From contig JANBVO010000009.1 of NCBI GenBank assembly GCA_030052745.1, positions 682,001-746,000 of the forward strand: DNA of 64,000 nt, in the 5' to 3' direction. The DNA comes from Pleurostoma richardsiae. Lineage: Eukaryota > Ascomycota > Sordariomycetes > Calosphaeriales > Pleurostomataceae. The notes below the pieces were generated by a model. That model was not told the origin of the DNA and searched no databases. It saw only the letters and a program-made list of their open reading frames with translations. This document shows, piece by piece, positions 33,814 to 45,570 of this stretch (position 1 is its first letter; every line of letters begins with the position of its first letter). The translations under genes and the position numbers were made by a program.

Positions 33814-36144
33814 GAGATATTCTCAGAAGGTGGCCTGGGACAAGATGCAAGACCTCGACAGCTTCACCCTCGAGCTTTCTGTCTTTTATGGGACGCGGCG
33901 GCCATGTCTTTCACGGACTTAACGGACCTATTGCGACTTCATGGCCAGGAGTTAAAGCTGCCACCGGAGCTTGAAAACAGACTGAAACGACTCAGTTTCC
34001 ACTTTCCTGACTCTTGACGGGCCGGCACCACACCGGGTCTTAGACCACCACGTCTCTGCCGGCATATCATGACCTCATGAAGGGCAGATCGACACTACCG
34101 AATAGTATTGCTCTAGTGCGTAATCCAGCTGCAGTCCTTCGTACTAGCGGCCATCGGTAAACTCGTAGGTCCCGTCTCTCCGCACTCCACCTCTACAGTA
34201 CAAGGACCTAAGGTCCGATGTCTCACAGTGCCACCCGTTCTCCCGCATTCCTGTCGACATACCACAGTAATGTCAAGGTATTACCGCTAGCGGGCTTGGA
34301 AACAGGGATCAATTGGGAGATTTAAAGACGATGGGCTATCCTTTAATAGTACTTGGGCTTGATCCCGGTAGGCTCACAGCCCGAGAACAGTGAAAGTCAA
34401 GACACCGGGCATCCAAGTCGACGGCTAAACTGCGACTGATCAACGCACGTAACATTATGCAAAACAGAAATATCAGGTTTCTATTAAGGTACCATGTAGT
34501 CAGCCCGCCATGCATCCATACAGTCTTTTGCAATTGAATGTACGTGACGCGCCACGGCGTTGTTTGCCCAGCGCCGCTACGAGTCAATCATTAGGGACAT
34601 CAACAGTTGAAAGGAGTTGGCTATCGTGGCTGTGCTGAACCAGAGAGGCTGGGTTATAAAGGCGACGGCCAACGTGCAATGGAAGACGAAGCAATTGGTT
34701 TGAATGTCTGACACCTTCCTGGATACTCAGATAAAGACGCTCTGGCAATCTTGAACACTAAGGTTGCTACGCAGATGCTCTTCGCCCTTCTCCTAGGTGT
34801 AGCAAAGGCTGCGGCGCGCAATACACTAAAGAAAGCGACGATGGCGCCTCGCCTGCCAAGGAAGTGTCAGCCACCCCTGTCGACCCGTTGCAATGTACTG
34901 ACATCGAGTAGGCTGGACAATGCAGAATTGAGCATTGTTAGATCCCTCGACGTCAAAGGGATCTCCGGGGAAGGAGAATGTTGCCATGCCCTATATAGCT
35001 GGAAGTCTCTTAATGGGGTCGCCACCATCTCGCTGGAGCTTTTGTTTTTGTGCAGTACCCCTAGATATATTGGCCATGTGGACGGTGATGGCCATGTATT
35101 AGGCATCTTCTTGTGCGGCCTTGGCTAGCCACCCCGTGCTCTCGCCGTACCACAGTTTGTCAATGACAGTGATTCTTGACAGTGGCCCTTGACAGTCGCT
35201 AATGGATATAAATGGGATGGAATCCGTGGCGATAGCCTGCTAGATTACGGAATAGAGAATCCCTGGATAGGTGCTCGCATCCACCGTGGCTGCCAGACTG
35301 AATTTGTTGTAACTACCTGAGCGAATATCCGTGCTTTACAACGCAGAAGACTATCCTGACAAGTTGGAGATGGGGGTTCTTCATCAAACCGACGGAGTAA
35401 CAGGAGCAAGTCAGAAGCTCATCAAAAGCTCATCATAGTCTTATTACTCTCAATAGGAAGGCAGCCCGATCATCCATTAAGTGGGATCTGCTTTCTGGCT
35501 TCTCCAGTGAGTTTCAGTCCGCTATAATACCATCTTTTCCCCATCTTAATCAAATCTAGGCTCTATTCTTCCTTCTTGTACTATCTGCACTCGTTCCACC
35601 AGAGTGCGACATGCAACAGACCATTTTGGGGACATGAGGACAATTTGTGGACCCTGTTGTTGCCAAGGGAGACCTAAGTTGGCAAGATCTATACTCAGAC
35701 CAAGTAAATAGCGGGAGCGCAACACCGGCATCATGATGGGTTGACTCGTTTTCAACCTGTGTTTCAGCGGAGTTATTATCCCCGTTCTGCACCGCACAAT
35801 CGCCGGGGCGCCTGGCTAGGTAGGCGGTAAATTAGCCGTGACCTCAGGCCACGGGCGAGTACGATTGCGGTTTAGTGTACGAGTTTGGCGTGGAGCCGCG
35901 CGTCAGGCGTTGCCGTTTATAGACGGCTTTGCGGAGGCGGAGATGCTACCTCCATCTCTGGACGACACAATGAGCATCCTTCGATATACTCGAACTCGCT
36001 CACTATAAGAAGGGGCTTTGCTCCTTCGAAGTCTGTTTCCTGTGGTAGTTGATATGATCAGCTACCGAACCCTTCCTCACCCTCCATTACGATTACTCAT
36101 AATCCTCAATACTCCGCGTTGAAGTTTCTGGACAGTTTGCACTC
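33814..36144. other. 2.3 kb intergenic region
   Basis: No gene accepted. A 117-codon frame at 34775-35128 starts with a hydrophobic stretch and has six cysteines but no other support. A TATAA-like sequence at 36004-36008 may belong to the hydrolase gene. Confidence 0.35.
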
Positions 36145-37653
36145 ATGACCTCGGCCGGCCCTGGCGACAGGCCGCCAGAGTACCACGGGTCAGCGGCTAT
36201 GGACGATGACGATGACCACAAGCTTTGGGGGAAGTACCTGGAGTACTCGGACCATCCGGACATCTTTGTGCCACATGCATTCCCCGAGCAAATTGTCGAC
36301 CTCGGGGAGATCCGCATGAACTACGCCGTGGCCGGCGAGCCTTCTAATCCTGCCCTGCTCCTGGTCCCGGGCCAGACCGAGTCCTGGTGGGGCTACGAAG
36401 ATGCCATACATCTGCTCTCAAAGGCATATCGGGTTTATGCCGTGGATCTCCGCGGCCAGGGCCGCTCGACCTGGACTCCTGGTCGATATAGCATTGATCT
36501 CTTCGGCAATGACCTGGTCCGCTTCATCGACAGAGTGATCGGCCGACCCGTGGTTGTCTGCGGCCTTTCCTCTGGCGGCGTCATCAGCGCCTGGCTTTCG
36601 GCCTTCGCGCTCCCGGGCCAGGTTCTCGCCGCCGTTTACGAGGATCCGCCCCTCTTCGCCTCTCAGACCACCCCGGCTGTCGGGCATTCCATCCGGCAGA
36701 CAATGGCGGGTCCTATGTTCCGTATTTTCGCTAAGTACATTGGCCCACAGTGGTCCGTCCACGATGAAGAGGCCATGGGAGACGCCTTGATGAGCGAAGT
36801 GCCCTCCTGGATGCCCAAAGCCATCGCTGAGATCATGGCCGTGTCGGGAGGAAATCCGCTTGGGGCGTCTCTGAACCTCAAGGAGTACGATCCCGAATGG
36901 GGTGATGCGTTCTGGACTGGTCGCGCGACCATCAATTGCGACCATGAAGCCATGCTGAAGCAGGTCAAGGTGCCGGTGCTGTTCACACACCACTTCCGGA
37001 AGATCGACCCCGATTCTGGGAACCTCGTCGGCGCCCTGTCTGATATACAGGCCAAGAATGTCCAGCGGCTGGTCGAGGGCGCTGGAAGGTCGTTCACCTA
37101 CAAGTCGTTCCCCACTCAACCTCATTCAATGCACGGCCATGATCCCGTAACGTATGTCACCGCCATCACGGAGTGGTTCGCGAGCCTTGGCCTCGGACCC
37201 GCGCTGCACCCCACGTCTGACCAGATCCCCGCCAAGGAGAAGAAGCCTGCGGCCGCCGACACCCCTGGTGTCTCTGAAGCCCAGTCAGGCGTCAGCAACC
37301 TCAATGTGGCACCAGAAGAGCAATCGTCATCGGGCGGTGAACCAGGAAACCCTGTCGTGGATGGTGTTTGGGACTTGACGGTCAAGGCTCCTGGAGGCAA
37401 GATCCAGAAAATTAAGCTGACTTTGAAGTCCTCGGGCACTTCCTTGAGTGGTAGCCTGGATGGAGACGAGGGCATCAACAAGTTTGACAATGGCAAAGTC
37501 GAGGGGTCGTCCATCACGTTCCGCGCCCAGCTGACTCGACCTTTCAAGGTCAAGGTTAACTACAAGGCCACCATTGACGGCAATAAAATCACTGGGCAGG
37601 CGAAGGCGGCCATGTTGCCGCCTCTCCGCTTTAGTGGTGCTCGGGCACCATGA
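36145..37653 (+). CDS. Alpha/beta hydrolase fused to a C-terminal beta-rich domain, 502 aa
   Basis: Residues ~50-360 form an alpha/beta hydrolase: beta-strand RMNYAVAGEPSNPALLLVPG, then VYAVDLRGQGRSTW, the nucleophile elbow G-L-S-S-G (Ser142) in VVCGLSSGGVISAWL, an acid candidate after VPVLFTHHF, and the late His in PHSMHGHDPV. A Pro/Ala/Ser-rich linker (about 360-404) leads to an independent ~98-residue domain (405-502) with alternating strands (GVWDLTVKAPGGKIQKIKL, SGTSLSGSLDG, KVNYKATIDGNKITGQ) that looks like a small beta-barrel seen also as stand-alone or fused domains in bacteria. Single exon. The hydrolase could act on an ester, lactone or epoxide; the barrel may bind ligand or drive oligomerisation. 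Neither substrate nor barrel role is known. Confidence 0.85.
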   Translation: MTSAGPGDRPPEYHGSAAMDDDDDHKLWGKYLEYSDHPDIFVPHAFPEQIVDLGEIRMNYAVAGEPSNPALLLVPGQTESWWGYEDAIHLLSKAYRVYAVDLRGQGRSTWTPGRYSIDLFGNDLVRFIDRVIGRPVVVCGLSSGGVISAWLSAFALPGQVLAAVYEDPPLFASQTTPAVGHSIRQTMAGPMFRIFAKYIGPQWSVHDEEAMGDALMSEVPSWMPKAIAEIMAVSGGNPLGASLNLKEYDPEWGDAFWTGRATINCDHEAMLKQVKVPVLFTHHFRKIDPDSGNLVGALSDIQAKNVQRLVEGAGRSFTYKSFPTQPHSMHGHDPVTYVTAITEWFASLGLGPALHPTSDQIPAKEKKPAAADTPGVSEAQSGVSNLNVAPEEQSSSGGEPGNPVVDGVWDLTVKAPGGKIQKIKLTLKSSGTSLSGSLDGDEGINKFDNGKVEGSSITFRAQLTRPFKVKVNYKATIDGNKITGQAKAAMLPPLRFSGARAP

Positions 37654-39000
37654 TGGATGGAAGTTCATCCTTTCAAGACATAGCGTAGTTAACTGTATCA
37701 TTCTTTTCCACGCGTACTGGGACAGTAGGACTACGGTTTGAGACTATATATACATGATGGTGTGCCTTACATCTAGATGTTTACGGAAGCACTCCAGTGT
37801 ATCTCACAGCTGGTTACCAAGTTAGCATCTCCTTCGATGATGTATCTGCTTGATATCGTAACACGAGCGAAGCTGTGCGATTTTCATATGCTACAAGTTT
37901 GAACAGGCAATTGCAGACTATTCACGATGCAGGAAGCAATTATTTCAAGCTCATGATTCTGCGATTAGAGCTTCTTCTAACTCGTTCAGTATTGAAGGTA
38001 GACATAGCATAGTATATCGTCTCGATTCAACGAGCCCTGAAGAATTCTTCCTCATCACCTTAAGAACGAGTTATCATATCTACACCTCAATTGTTTTTAA
38101 AATATCATCATCGGCACTTTCCCTGACATAATGAAATTGCAATGGCACGTCTGAATACGTAGCGTATGAAAGAGACTGCCACCGCATAGCGTAGATTACC
38201 CTACGTGATTAGCATTTCAGCCTTTCAACTTGTGTATCTTCGCATAGAGGCCAAATAGACCACGAGTCTCCTGAACTTGACGTTCTGAAACCCCTGAAGT
38301 TGGAAGACAATAGGGTCAGTCATTGCGGTGTCTAAGTGCCCCTGAACTTATTAGAGTGGGACCCTGCAATTCAGCAAGATTGACCCACACGGCCGCACTG
38401 CTTGATACGGCGGCCTAAGCATTCGGTTCCTGAATCTACCAGGTACGATCCTGTCGGTAAGCGGTTCTTTGAAAAATGGGGCAGGATGGTTTAGGGGGGT
38501 TGCACCCGGGCGTCCAGCATGCCTCAAGCCTGTCCCGCAGTCGGATGCCTGCCATGCTCTCGTCCAGGGATGACAGCGGCCCCGCGTGGGTCCGGCCGCA
38601 TTGGTTATCTCTCCTTTTTCGATACCACCAATCAGCTGTTAATCCTTGGCTGCAAGGTTTCTTGTCCCGCCCGGACGGGCTCTCTCTATCGCGGCACCGT
38701 TTGCGCCTTAGTTACATTCTTTGGTTGGGATTTGACCCTGAATTCTAGGCACAGGGCGTAATTTCAGGCTACTGACGCTTCCGTGAGCTTTATGGAAGCT
38801 CTGGGCGCGAGGTATCAAGCACGAGGTGCAGGGCCGAGATGCGCTAAGTATATACCTCTCTGCCGCCGACGGTGTTGCGGATCACACACCTGTCGAAGAC
38901 TACTCAGGGTTCAGTCACGCTGATCGCAAACGACTTCCATTCGATTTGCAGTTTCATCCACTTCGCAAGTTTCTGCCTTCTCGCGGCGTTAGGCTTCAGA
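37654..39000. other. 1.35 kb intergenic region
   Basis: No gene supported. Part of it (37.7-38.2 kb) is comparatively AT-rich. Confidence 0.4.
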
Positions 39001-40070
39001 ATGGTTGCCGTCGCTGTCGCAGGGGGTCTGGGAGACATGGGGAGATTAATTGTCGAGGAGCTCCTGAAGAGGCGAAAATACGAAGTCTATGTATTGTCTC
39101 GCAGGGTGAGAAGCCCCCGTCCCTTTTCGTATTGAGGCGCGAGATGTTGCAGCCGAGGAGACGGCCAGGCTGACAAGCTTCAAAACAGGCTCCGGCGCAA
39201 CAAACCACGCGGATTTCGCCCCTTTCCGGCAAGGAATATTCTCCATTGATCCAAGCGGACTACACGTCGGAAGATCACCTGGTGGGGACATTGTCCGAGT
39301 ACAACATCAACACCGTCATTTGTGCCATGGCCCTCGACTTCGAAAGCGCCGCAGATGCCCAAGTGAACCTCATACGGGCCGCCGATAGAGCGCCCAGCGT
39401 CAAGCGCTTCATTCCGTCCGAGTTCAATGTCGATTATGACCTGGGGGACGATGTCCTCCCCTATCCCGAAAAGAAATATCACACTGTCGGTCGGCGTGAG
39501 CTGGAAAAAACAAGCCTCGAATTTACCTACATATACAATGGCATGTTCATGGATTACTATGCGATGCCCAACGTCGAGACGAACCTCCGGCCGCTTTACA
39601 ATGTTGTGGATGCATCAAACGGCGTCGCGGCGATCCCCGGAGACGGGAACACGCTGGTGGCGCTGAGCTTCACCAGGGACGTTGCTCGGTACACGTCGTT
39701 TCTGCTCGAGCTTGAGCAGTGGCCGGCCGTGGCCACGATTGTGGGGTCTCAAATAACGCTGAGGCAGCTGGTCTCGTTGGTTGAGAAGAGTCTCGGTCAA
39801 GCTTTGGAGGTGGCTTACGACCCGATAGAGAAGTTGAAGAAGCACGACGCTACCATTCTGCCAAGCAATGAGCCTTTCCTGGGCCAGTTCCCCGGTGGTA
39901 GGGATCAGGTCAAAGCTCTGCTGGCAGACCTCGGTGCCGCGATGGCCCTGGGCGCTTATGACTTCTCGTCTCTGGATAACAGCCTTGACGTCGTTAAGTA
40001 TTTCGCGGGCAAGACCGAGCCACCGCTGGAGGTCGAGGAGCTCCTGAAAAATGCATGGGCGGTTCGGTGA
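39001..40070 (+). CDS. NmrA-like / isoflavone-reductase-like NAD(P)-binding protein, 328 aa
   Basis: Exons 39001-39105 and 39189-40070, 83 bp intron joining VLSRR to APAQQTTR in frame. Starts MVAVAVAGGLGDMGRLIVEELL, the atypical dinucleotide loop of NmrA/phenylcoumaran-benzylic-ether-reductase proteins. Further family marks: VICAMALDFESAADAQVNLI, RAPSVKRFIPSEFNVDYD, YIYNGMFMDYYA and a C-terminal substrate-binding half. Such proteins are either NADPH-dependent reductases or redox-sensing regulators like NmrA. The catalytic Lys seen in plant reductases is not clear here. It is convergent with a Zn2Cys6 regulator with only 47 bases between stop codons. Enzymatic versus sensory role is open. Confidence 0.87.
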
Positions 40071-40117
40071 GTCGCTGTCGTGCCAAGAGCGGCCGAGAGA
40101 AAGCGCTTTGTTCCAAG

Positions 40118-41901
40118 TCAGATCAATATCTGAGTCTGTCCGAGATGCTGCATGACCTCCTGCCAACGTCCAGGAATTGCTCCACCATGATTGACCCGGT
40201 CGCGTTGATTCCAAACCTCTTCCACGATCATCTGTGCGTTCTTGTAGTTATCGATCCCCAACAGGTCCAGGTGCGGCCACCGTAGCCGGATGTAATCCCT
40301 CTGGTCGTTCAGATCGACCTCCGCGCCGAGCACGACAAGACACCATCCCAGATTCGCGCCAGGGCCAAGAGCATCTGGCACGAGAGTAAGAAGCTCGAGT
40401 GCTGTCTGGAGCGAGTCCATCATTGGCGGTGAAAGACCTTCGCTTGGAGGATGTACGAGACGGTACACATAGATATGACAGGCGTGTCGGAAGATCTCGG
40501 CCGTGGCTATCATGCGGCGCCGCAGCTCGTCCTCATCCAGATCGACCGTAGTGAAGAGCGATTCGGCTGTCTGTTGGCAGAGGATATGAACGCGAGGGTT
40601 CGAGTCCATGGACAGTCTCGTCGAGTAAATCTGCTCCTGAAGCCGGTCCACCCTGTCGCAAACCAGCTCCCAGGGGGTCTGGCCGTCTTTCGAAGCAGCA
40701 TAAAGCTGTGAAGCCTCCCACTGCATTCCTATTCAGCAACATATATGCGGCAAACAAGGGGTCGCAGGACATACCATGAGCTGGGGAAGTTTCGAGGAGC
40801 ACCCGAATAGGGCATCGATGGAATCTTCCGTGCCAGCGGGCATCTGCTCGTCCGCCAACCACTGCCGGATTTCAGGCATCGCTGGAACCCCAATGTTCAG
40901 GGCAGATTGCGTGTCTATGAGGCAAATCCAGGCTTTGAGGAAGGGGTCCAGGTTGGAGCAGTCACCTCGAGCGCGGACCCAGCCGCGGATGGCCTCGTGG
41001 TGACCCCTCCACCTGCTTGAGCCGGAGAACACCTGTTTATCTGTCATTAGAGAGCAGCGCATGACGCTAGGCATGCTAAGATCTTTGAGTACCTCGTATG
41101 TGACCAAGGCCAGCATGCAGGCGAGCGTGACCGGGCTCTGTATGAGGTCCGGCTGGCTGAACCTGGTCTGGAGCGCCTCCAGTGCATGGCGGCGATATCT
41201 GCGAGATGCTGTCTCCGTCGTCCTTTGCCACCTGCCGTAATGAGACGCCGCCACCGCAAGCAGGGCGCTCATCAGGCCCGACTCTGTCATGGCCATGGGC
41301 AGGAGTGATCGGTAGCCGTTATTATTGTAGTCTATCGCCAGCGCGACTCTCGCGAAGTTGCCTAACAAGTCTATCAGCTGCCGGATACGAATCGCCGTGG
41401 TGATTCCCCGGAGGCTCACGCAAAAAGTGCTGCATAAAGAAGCTGTCTTCATGAGGCAGCGCGAGTGACGACAAGCCGACGGACAGCCCGGGACGCTGTT
41501 CAGATGGAGATGACTCTACGCCCAAAACTCGCTGTGCTGGGCTTGGGCAACGCGCAGTCCGTTTGCCCCGCCGCGTCTTCGACTTGGCCGTGCTCGCCAC
41601 GTTGGATGGCCACTGAAGGCGCACGGCAAAGCCGCGACACTTGAGCCCGCTTTCGCGGCAGTTCTTACAGACTGCGGAGCCTTTGTCAGCATGAACCGTG
41701 GAGGGACGAGGCTGATGAGGGCCGAGAAGGCCGAGAGAGAGGGCGTCGTCAAGACTTCCCCGCTTCAGCTCCCCAGAACCGACGTGAGGTGAGGAGAGAC
41801 CAACTGGGCACAGTCCCGTCGCATGTCCGTTTCCATCTCAAGCACGTCCAGCAGCCGCCGTCCTCGTTGCTGCGATCTATTCGCGGTATCCTCTGATCCA
41901 T
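40118..41901 (-). CDS. Zn2Cys6 transcription factor, 515 aa
   Basis: Four exons: 41901-41805, 41671-41420, 41370-40775 and 40720-40118; introns of 133, 49 and 54 bp. The zinc cluster is split by intron 1: GGCWTCLRWKRTCDGTVP joined to I-C-K-N-C-R-E-S-G-L-K-C-R-G, giving all six cysteines with normal spacing. After intron 2 comes the fungal-specific factor domain: FFMQHFLHLLGNFARVALAI, SLLPMAMTESGLMSALLAVA, and later FKAWICLIDTQSALNIG. The C-terminal part follows the usual helical pattern through LGQTQILI. Start MDQRIPRIDRSNEDGG is conservative; an in-frame ATG 28 codons earlier is possible. Nuclear DNA-binding regulator; likely targets are neighbours such as the NmrA-like or hydrolase gene, by position only. 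Confidence 0.87.
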
Positions 41902-42304
41902 TGCAGCGGTGGGGGCTTCGGGTTTCCGCCGGGGGAGTGCTGGCGAAAGAGAAGGGGATAAGAAGTGCCTCATGTCGAAGGTGCTTATCATTGACGGACC
42001 CACCCCCTGGAGATAGGTAGATGCCGAGTCCGTCTGGCCTCCTCCACGGGGCTTATCTGAGCTCCACACGATAAACCCCTCCTCTGCTTTAGATGCGCCA
42101 ACGCGTCGTACAGCAGATTCGTCCTTGATGTTCACAGTACACGACGAAGGAGCTACGAGCGCGACGCGGTACGAAATGTGTATCTTGATGGTTCACAATC
42201 ATGAGAAAGTGTGCCACGGGTTTAAGCCTAGTGGCCACGGTTCAGAGTGAATATGGCAGGGCGGCTTTGCATGAGGATATTGGGAGATAGCAATATATAT
42301 CATG
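41902..42304. other. Intergenic between two leftward Zn2Cys6 genes
   Basis: 5' flank of one regulator and 3' flank of the next; no further element recognised. Confidence 0.4.
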
Positions 42305-45057
42305 TTATGACCCGGCCGCCCCATAGCTTGTACACGGTGCGGTGCCGGTCGTGCTGCTGTCAGCATGCTGGCCTCCATGGATGGATAGCCTTGACCACAA
42401 GTCGTCGTCCATCAGTGCTTGGTCCACTAGAGCGGTCCAAGTCTCGGTGCCACTAGGGTTACCGTCGAGGTCGCTGAAGTTGCCGAATGGCGCAAATGCG
42501 AATCCCGGAGATGGTACCATTGGGCCCCAGAGCTGGCTTGGGTTCCAAGCATTGGCGAACGCCGTCACAGGCGTTTGAGGCATCACGCCTCTGCCGAGAA
42601 CTGGCCCTTGGTGGGTCCCTGCCGACCTGGCTGCGGCATCTAACGACTGCGAGCTCTCGGCCAGATTTGCGGAGCTGCTGGATTCTGACATGGGGACTTT
42701 GCTCGGTGACTCGAGCGATAGACACCCGCCCGGCCCCTGTACGACTATCTTGTCTGACGCGGCGGTCTCATCGCCGTCGTCAGATATGTCCTTGGCCAAG
42801 TGGCTCGCATAGTTGCGGAGCCAGTCCTCCTGCCCGGCCGACGCACCATTCTCCGGCACAGCCTCTACGCCGTCTTGAGCTTGCTCCCTAGACTCAGACG
42901 TATCTAACTGCTCATCCTGCATCAAAGCACCCGACCTGTGGTCGTTTTCAGCCAGTAATTTAGGCCACAACGTGACGAATCCCGGTTCTTCAATGCCGAC
43001 AAACCGGCTGAAGTAACTACCGAACGCCTCCTCAAGGGTGTCAGATTCGTGCTTCATTGGCGCATTGGGATCATGTATCCGAAAAAGCGTTTCAATCTGG
43101 AGGGCCAAACATGATACATTAGTAAAGGTTTTGGTTTCTCTAAGAAGCAAACAGACACAAGGTGGTGCGGCAATGAAAGGGCAGGGGGAAGTTACCCAAT
43201 CATGAGCAGGTGCATAGAAGTGCTCGACCGCCTTCAACACAGTAAAAGTGAACCTCAGGTTTTCTAGAATGATCTCATCGTACGGCCTTGAGGCTCTGTG
43301 CAGCTGGTTTATGAGAACGGTAATGCTCTGCATGCATGAGAAGCCCATCCATGGCGCCAACTGGCGAGTCTGTCAGTATTAGGCATGTTACGGCCAAGCA
43401 ACTAGGATTCGTCGACTCATACCAAGAAGAATTCCCCGTTTGCCACAATCTCCTTGCAAATGGTGCATATCGCTGCTGCGCTTGCCTCGCAGCTGTGGAT
43501 ATTCTCTTGTAAGAAAAGGACTGGGGCCCCCGGGAAGTGAAGGCTCCTGACAGTGGCATGCCAGTCCGCATTCGGATCTCTGCGTCTCTCAGGGATAGGC
43601 AGAAACGTCCGCCCAAGCACAATGGTGCAGCAATGCCACGCGAGCGTTGACATTGCGGTGTCTACGCTGTCGCTAATGCAGTGATCGGAAGGATCTGCGT
43701 CAGCACAGTAGGTGAACGGGCGTCGGATGAGGCGCAACTGGAGTTCTTTCCGCAGAGCCTGGAAGTCGGAATCTGGCTTCCACGGATCTGGCTTCTGTTG
43801 TGGAAGCGGTCGCAAGCAGAATTGCTGGATCCGGACAAGGAGGCACAGCATTTGTAAAAACTGAGGCGAGTTATTACCCCCAGAGGCATCTGGGCATGTT
43901 TCCGAGACACGATCAAGCCCCATTACACCCCTCTTGAGCAAGCTTGGCTGGGAAATACTACAGCAGCATTCCATGATTCTGAGGTAATGGTCTGCGTCTC
44001 TCAGAATCTGAGGATCTGAGGCAGGTCGGTCGTTGGCCGTTCCTGCTAGATCGATAAGGCTCCGTGCTATTGCTGCAGTGCGGTGCGTGGTCAGTAATCG
44101 TGGCGGCCAGCGAGGACGCAACTGAGTTTGAGCATACCCATGTCAGTCCAAGAGCGAGCCCCATTGCCTTTGCTAGCTCCATACTCGACAAGTACGCAGT
44201 AGGTCTGAATATGTTCGAACCCGCCTCCACCGGTACCCGTCAAGTCCGTCTCTGCTCTTGCACGGGCTTCGAACTGCTCCTCGAGAGCTGCTCGGCAGCT
44301 ACCCTGAGTAGCCTTGTGGACAGAGAACCTCACGACACATGCGCATATCGCGTATACCAGTCCTCGCGGACACGCGCCAGAGCAGATTCGCTGGATGAGA
44401 TGCGAAGGCGACAGCAGTGTTTTCACCAGGTACGTTTCCCGGGTCCATAGCAGTCCGATAAGATGGCACACCAACTGCATATGGCTGAAATCATGGCTGA
44501 GGATGTGCGGCAAGCGATTAGCTCATGCGCTGCGATACTCGGGAAAACATCGTCGTTGCACTTGCCGCCTTGTCGCACGCCCGCGGGACTTACTCTGTAG
44601 CCGCGCCATTCCCCCCGAATAGGATTATTTCTAGGCCCTGCTGCCAGATCTCAAACGGCGGCATCTCATTGATCTCGAGCCGGTCGTCTTCCGATTCTGA
44701 GGAATCGGAGAGCAGCTCGACTGCCGGGATCTCCTCCGCCGCGCTGGCGTTGCGAGGCGGGGCCGGAGCCAGGTCCCGGGTCGCCTTCTCGGCGGGCTGC
44801 CGGCGCCGTGGTCCTCGGCGACCGCGGCCTTTCTCATCGAACGTGCAGGCGCGGCCACTTACGCTGCAGAGATCACAGGGCTCCCTTCCGCTGCACTTGA
44901 CCTGCGGTTTGTTAGTAGGCGAACGCTGACAGGCTCCATGTTTGCGCACCCGTCTCTTGCGGCACGCGTCGCACGCAAGTGTGACTTTTCTCCTCAGGGG
45001 CCCGAGCACCGGGGGTTGCCTCTGCGGTTGTGGCACAGCTCGCGTGGCATCCGCCAT
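42305..45057 (-). CDS. Zn2Cys6 transcription factor, candidate regulator of the amine/homogentisate cluster, 792 aa
   Basis: Six exons: 45057-44950, 44901-44594, 44484-44138, 44072-43423, 43369-43196, 43096-42305. The cluster CDACRKRR joins V-K-C-S-G-R-E-P-C-D-L-C-S-V-S-G-R-A-C across a 48 bp intron with a CTAAC branch site, giving six normally spaced cysteines. The middle homology region appears as LVYAICACVVRFS, then W-T-D-M-G / M-A-I-A-R-S-L across intron 3, the last part of the canonical fungal TF domain. A long acidic, Ser-rich C-terminus (after ~residue 590) may be the activation region. The 48 and 99 bp introns (1 and 5) are multiples of three without stops. The exon 2/3 acceptor (44485) is the least certain; here the start of the regulatory domain is weakly conserved. 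It is divergent from the amine oxidase gene. Confidence 0.82.
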
Positions 45058-45570
45058 AGTACGCGCCGCCGCAATGCAATGGTGGTGAAGCCTGTGATGG
45101 ACGGTAGTTACTCTCACAGGCAGAGTGGAACAATCTGGGCGCGACGAATCGCGGGATCTTCCGGCACTTGTTCCACTTAATAACTAGCAACCGCACTTGC
45201 ACTCGACGAAGGGGCGCCTTGTTGGGGGAGCCGTATCTTTTGGCCGCGTCTGGCCGGGGCTAGATTACTGTCACTATCGCAAAGCGCTCTCTTTCGCCCA
45301 TTGGTCAAGTTATTCCGGAATCTTGTAGTTTGTCCTTGGTCCGCGACTGTGACCATCCGTCTCTCCAGGTGATCGGCCTCGGGTGCAGGGCCCCAGTTGT
45401 ACGCGATGGATAGCGCAGGGCCGTATCCTCAAGGGGTTTCGGCTGGCAAGCATAAATCCTCAACTGCATTGATTCGATGACCACTTGGGCAGCGTCGAGC
45501 TCAACGAACCCAACCCTCCAGCCAATCAGCTGCAGAGATCACGCAGTCTGTACATCAGGACTTCGTAGGC
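45058..45570. promoter_or_regulatory. Bidirectional promoter: regulator gene and amine oxidase
   Basis: 513 bases between two divergent starts. Contains a perfect 10-base palindrome ATTCCGGAAT (45312-45321), i.e. inverted CCG/CGG triplets of the type Zn2Cys6 dimers bind, plus CCAAT boxes in both orientations (about 45299-45304 and 45518-45524). Confidence 0.5.

Noticed and set aside
34775-35128. 117-codon frame with hydrophobic start and six cysteines, possible small secreted protein
   Set aside because: Weak signal peptide, no intron or promoter support, composition like its non-coding surroundings.
38476-38761. Two overlapping frames near 38.5 kb
   Set aside because: No homology signal, no splice-compatible partner exon.
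40598-40608. GGTTCGAGTCC, a perfect tRNA B-box
   Set aside because: It lies inside the coding region of the Zn2Cys6 gene (opposite strand) and no cloverleaf can be drawn around it.
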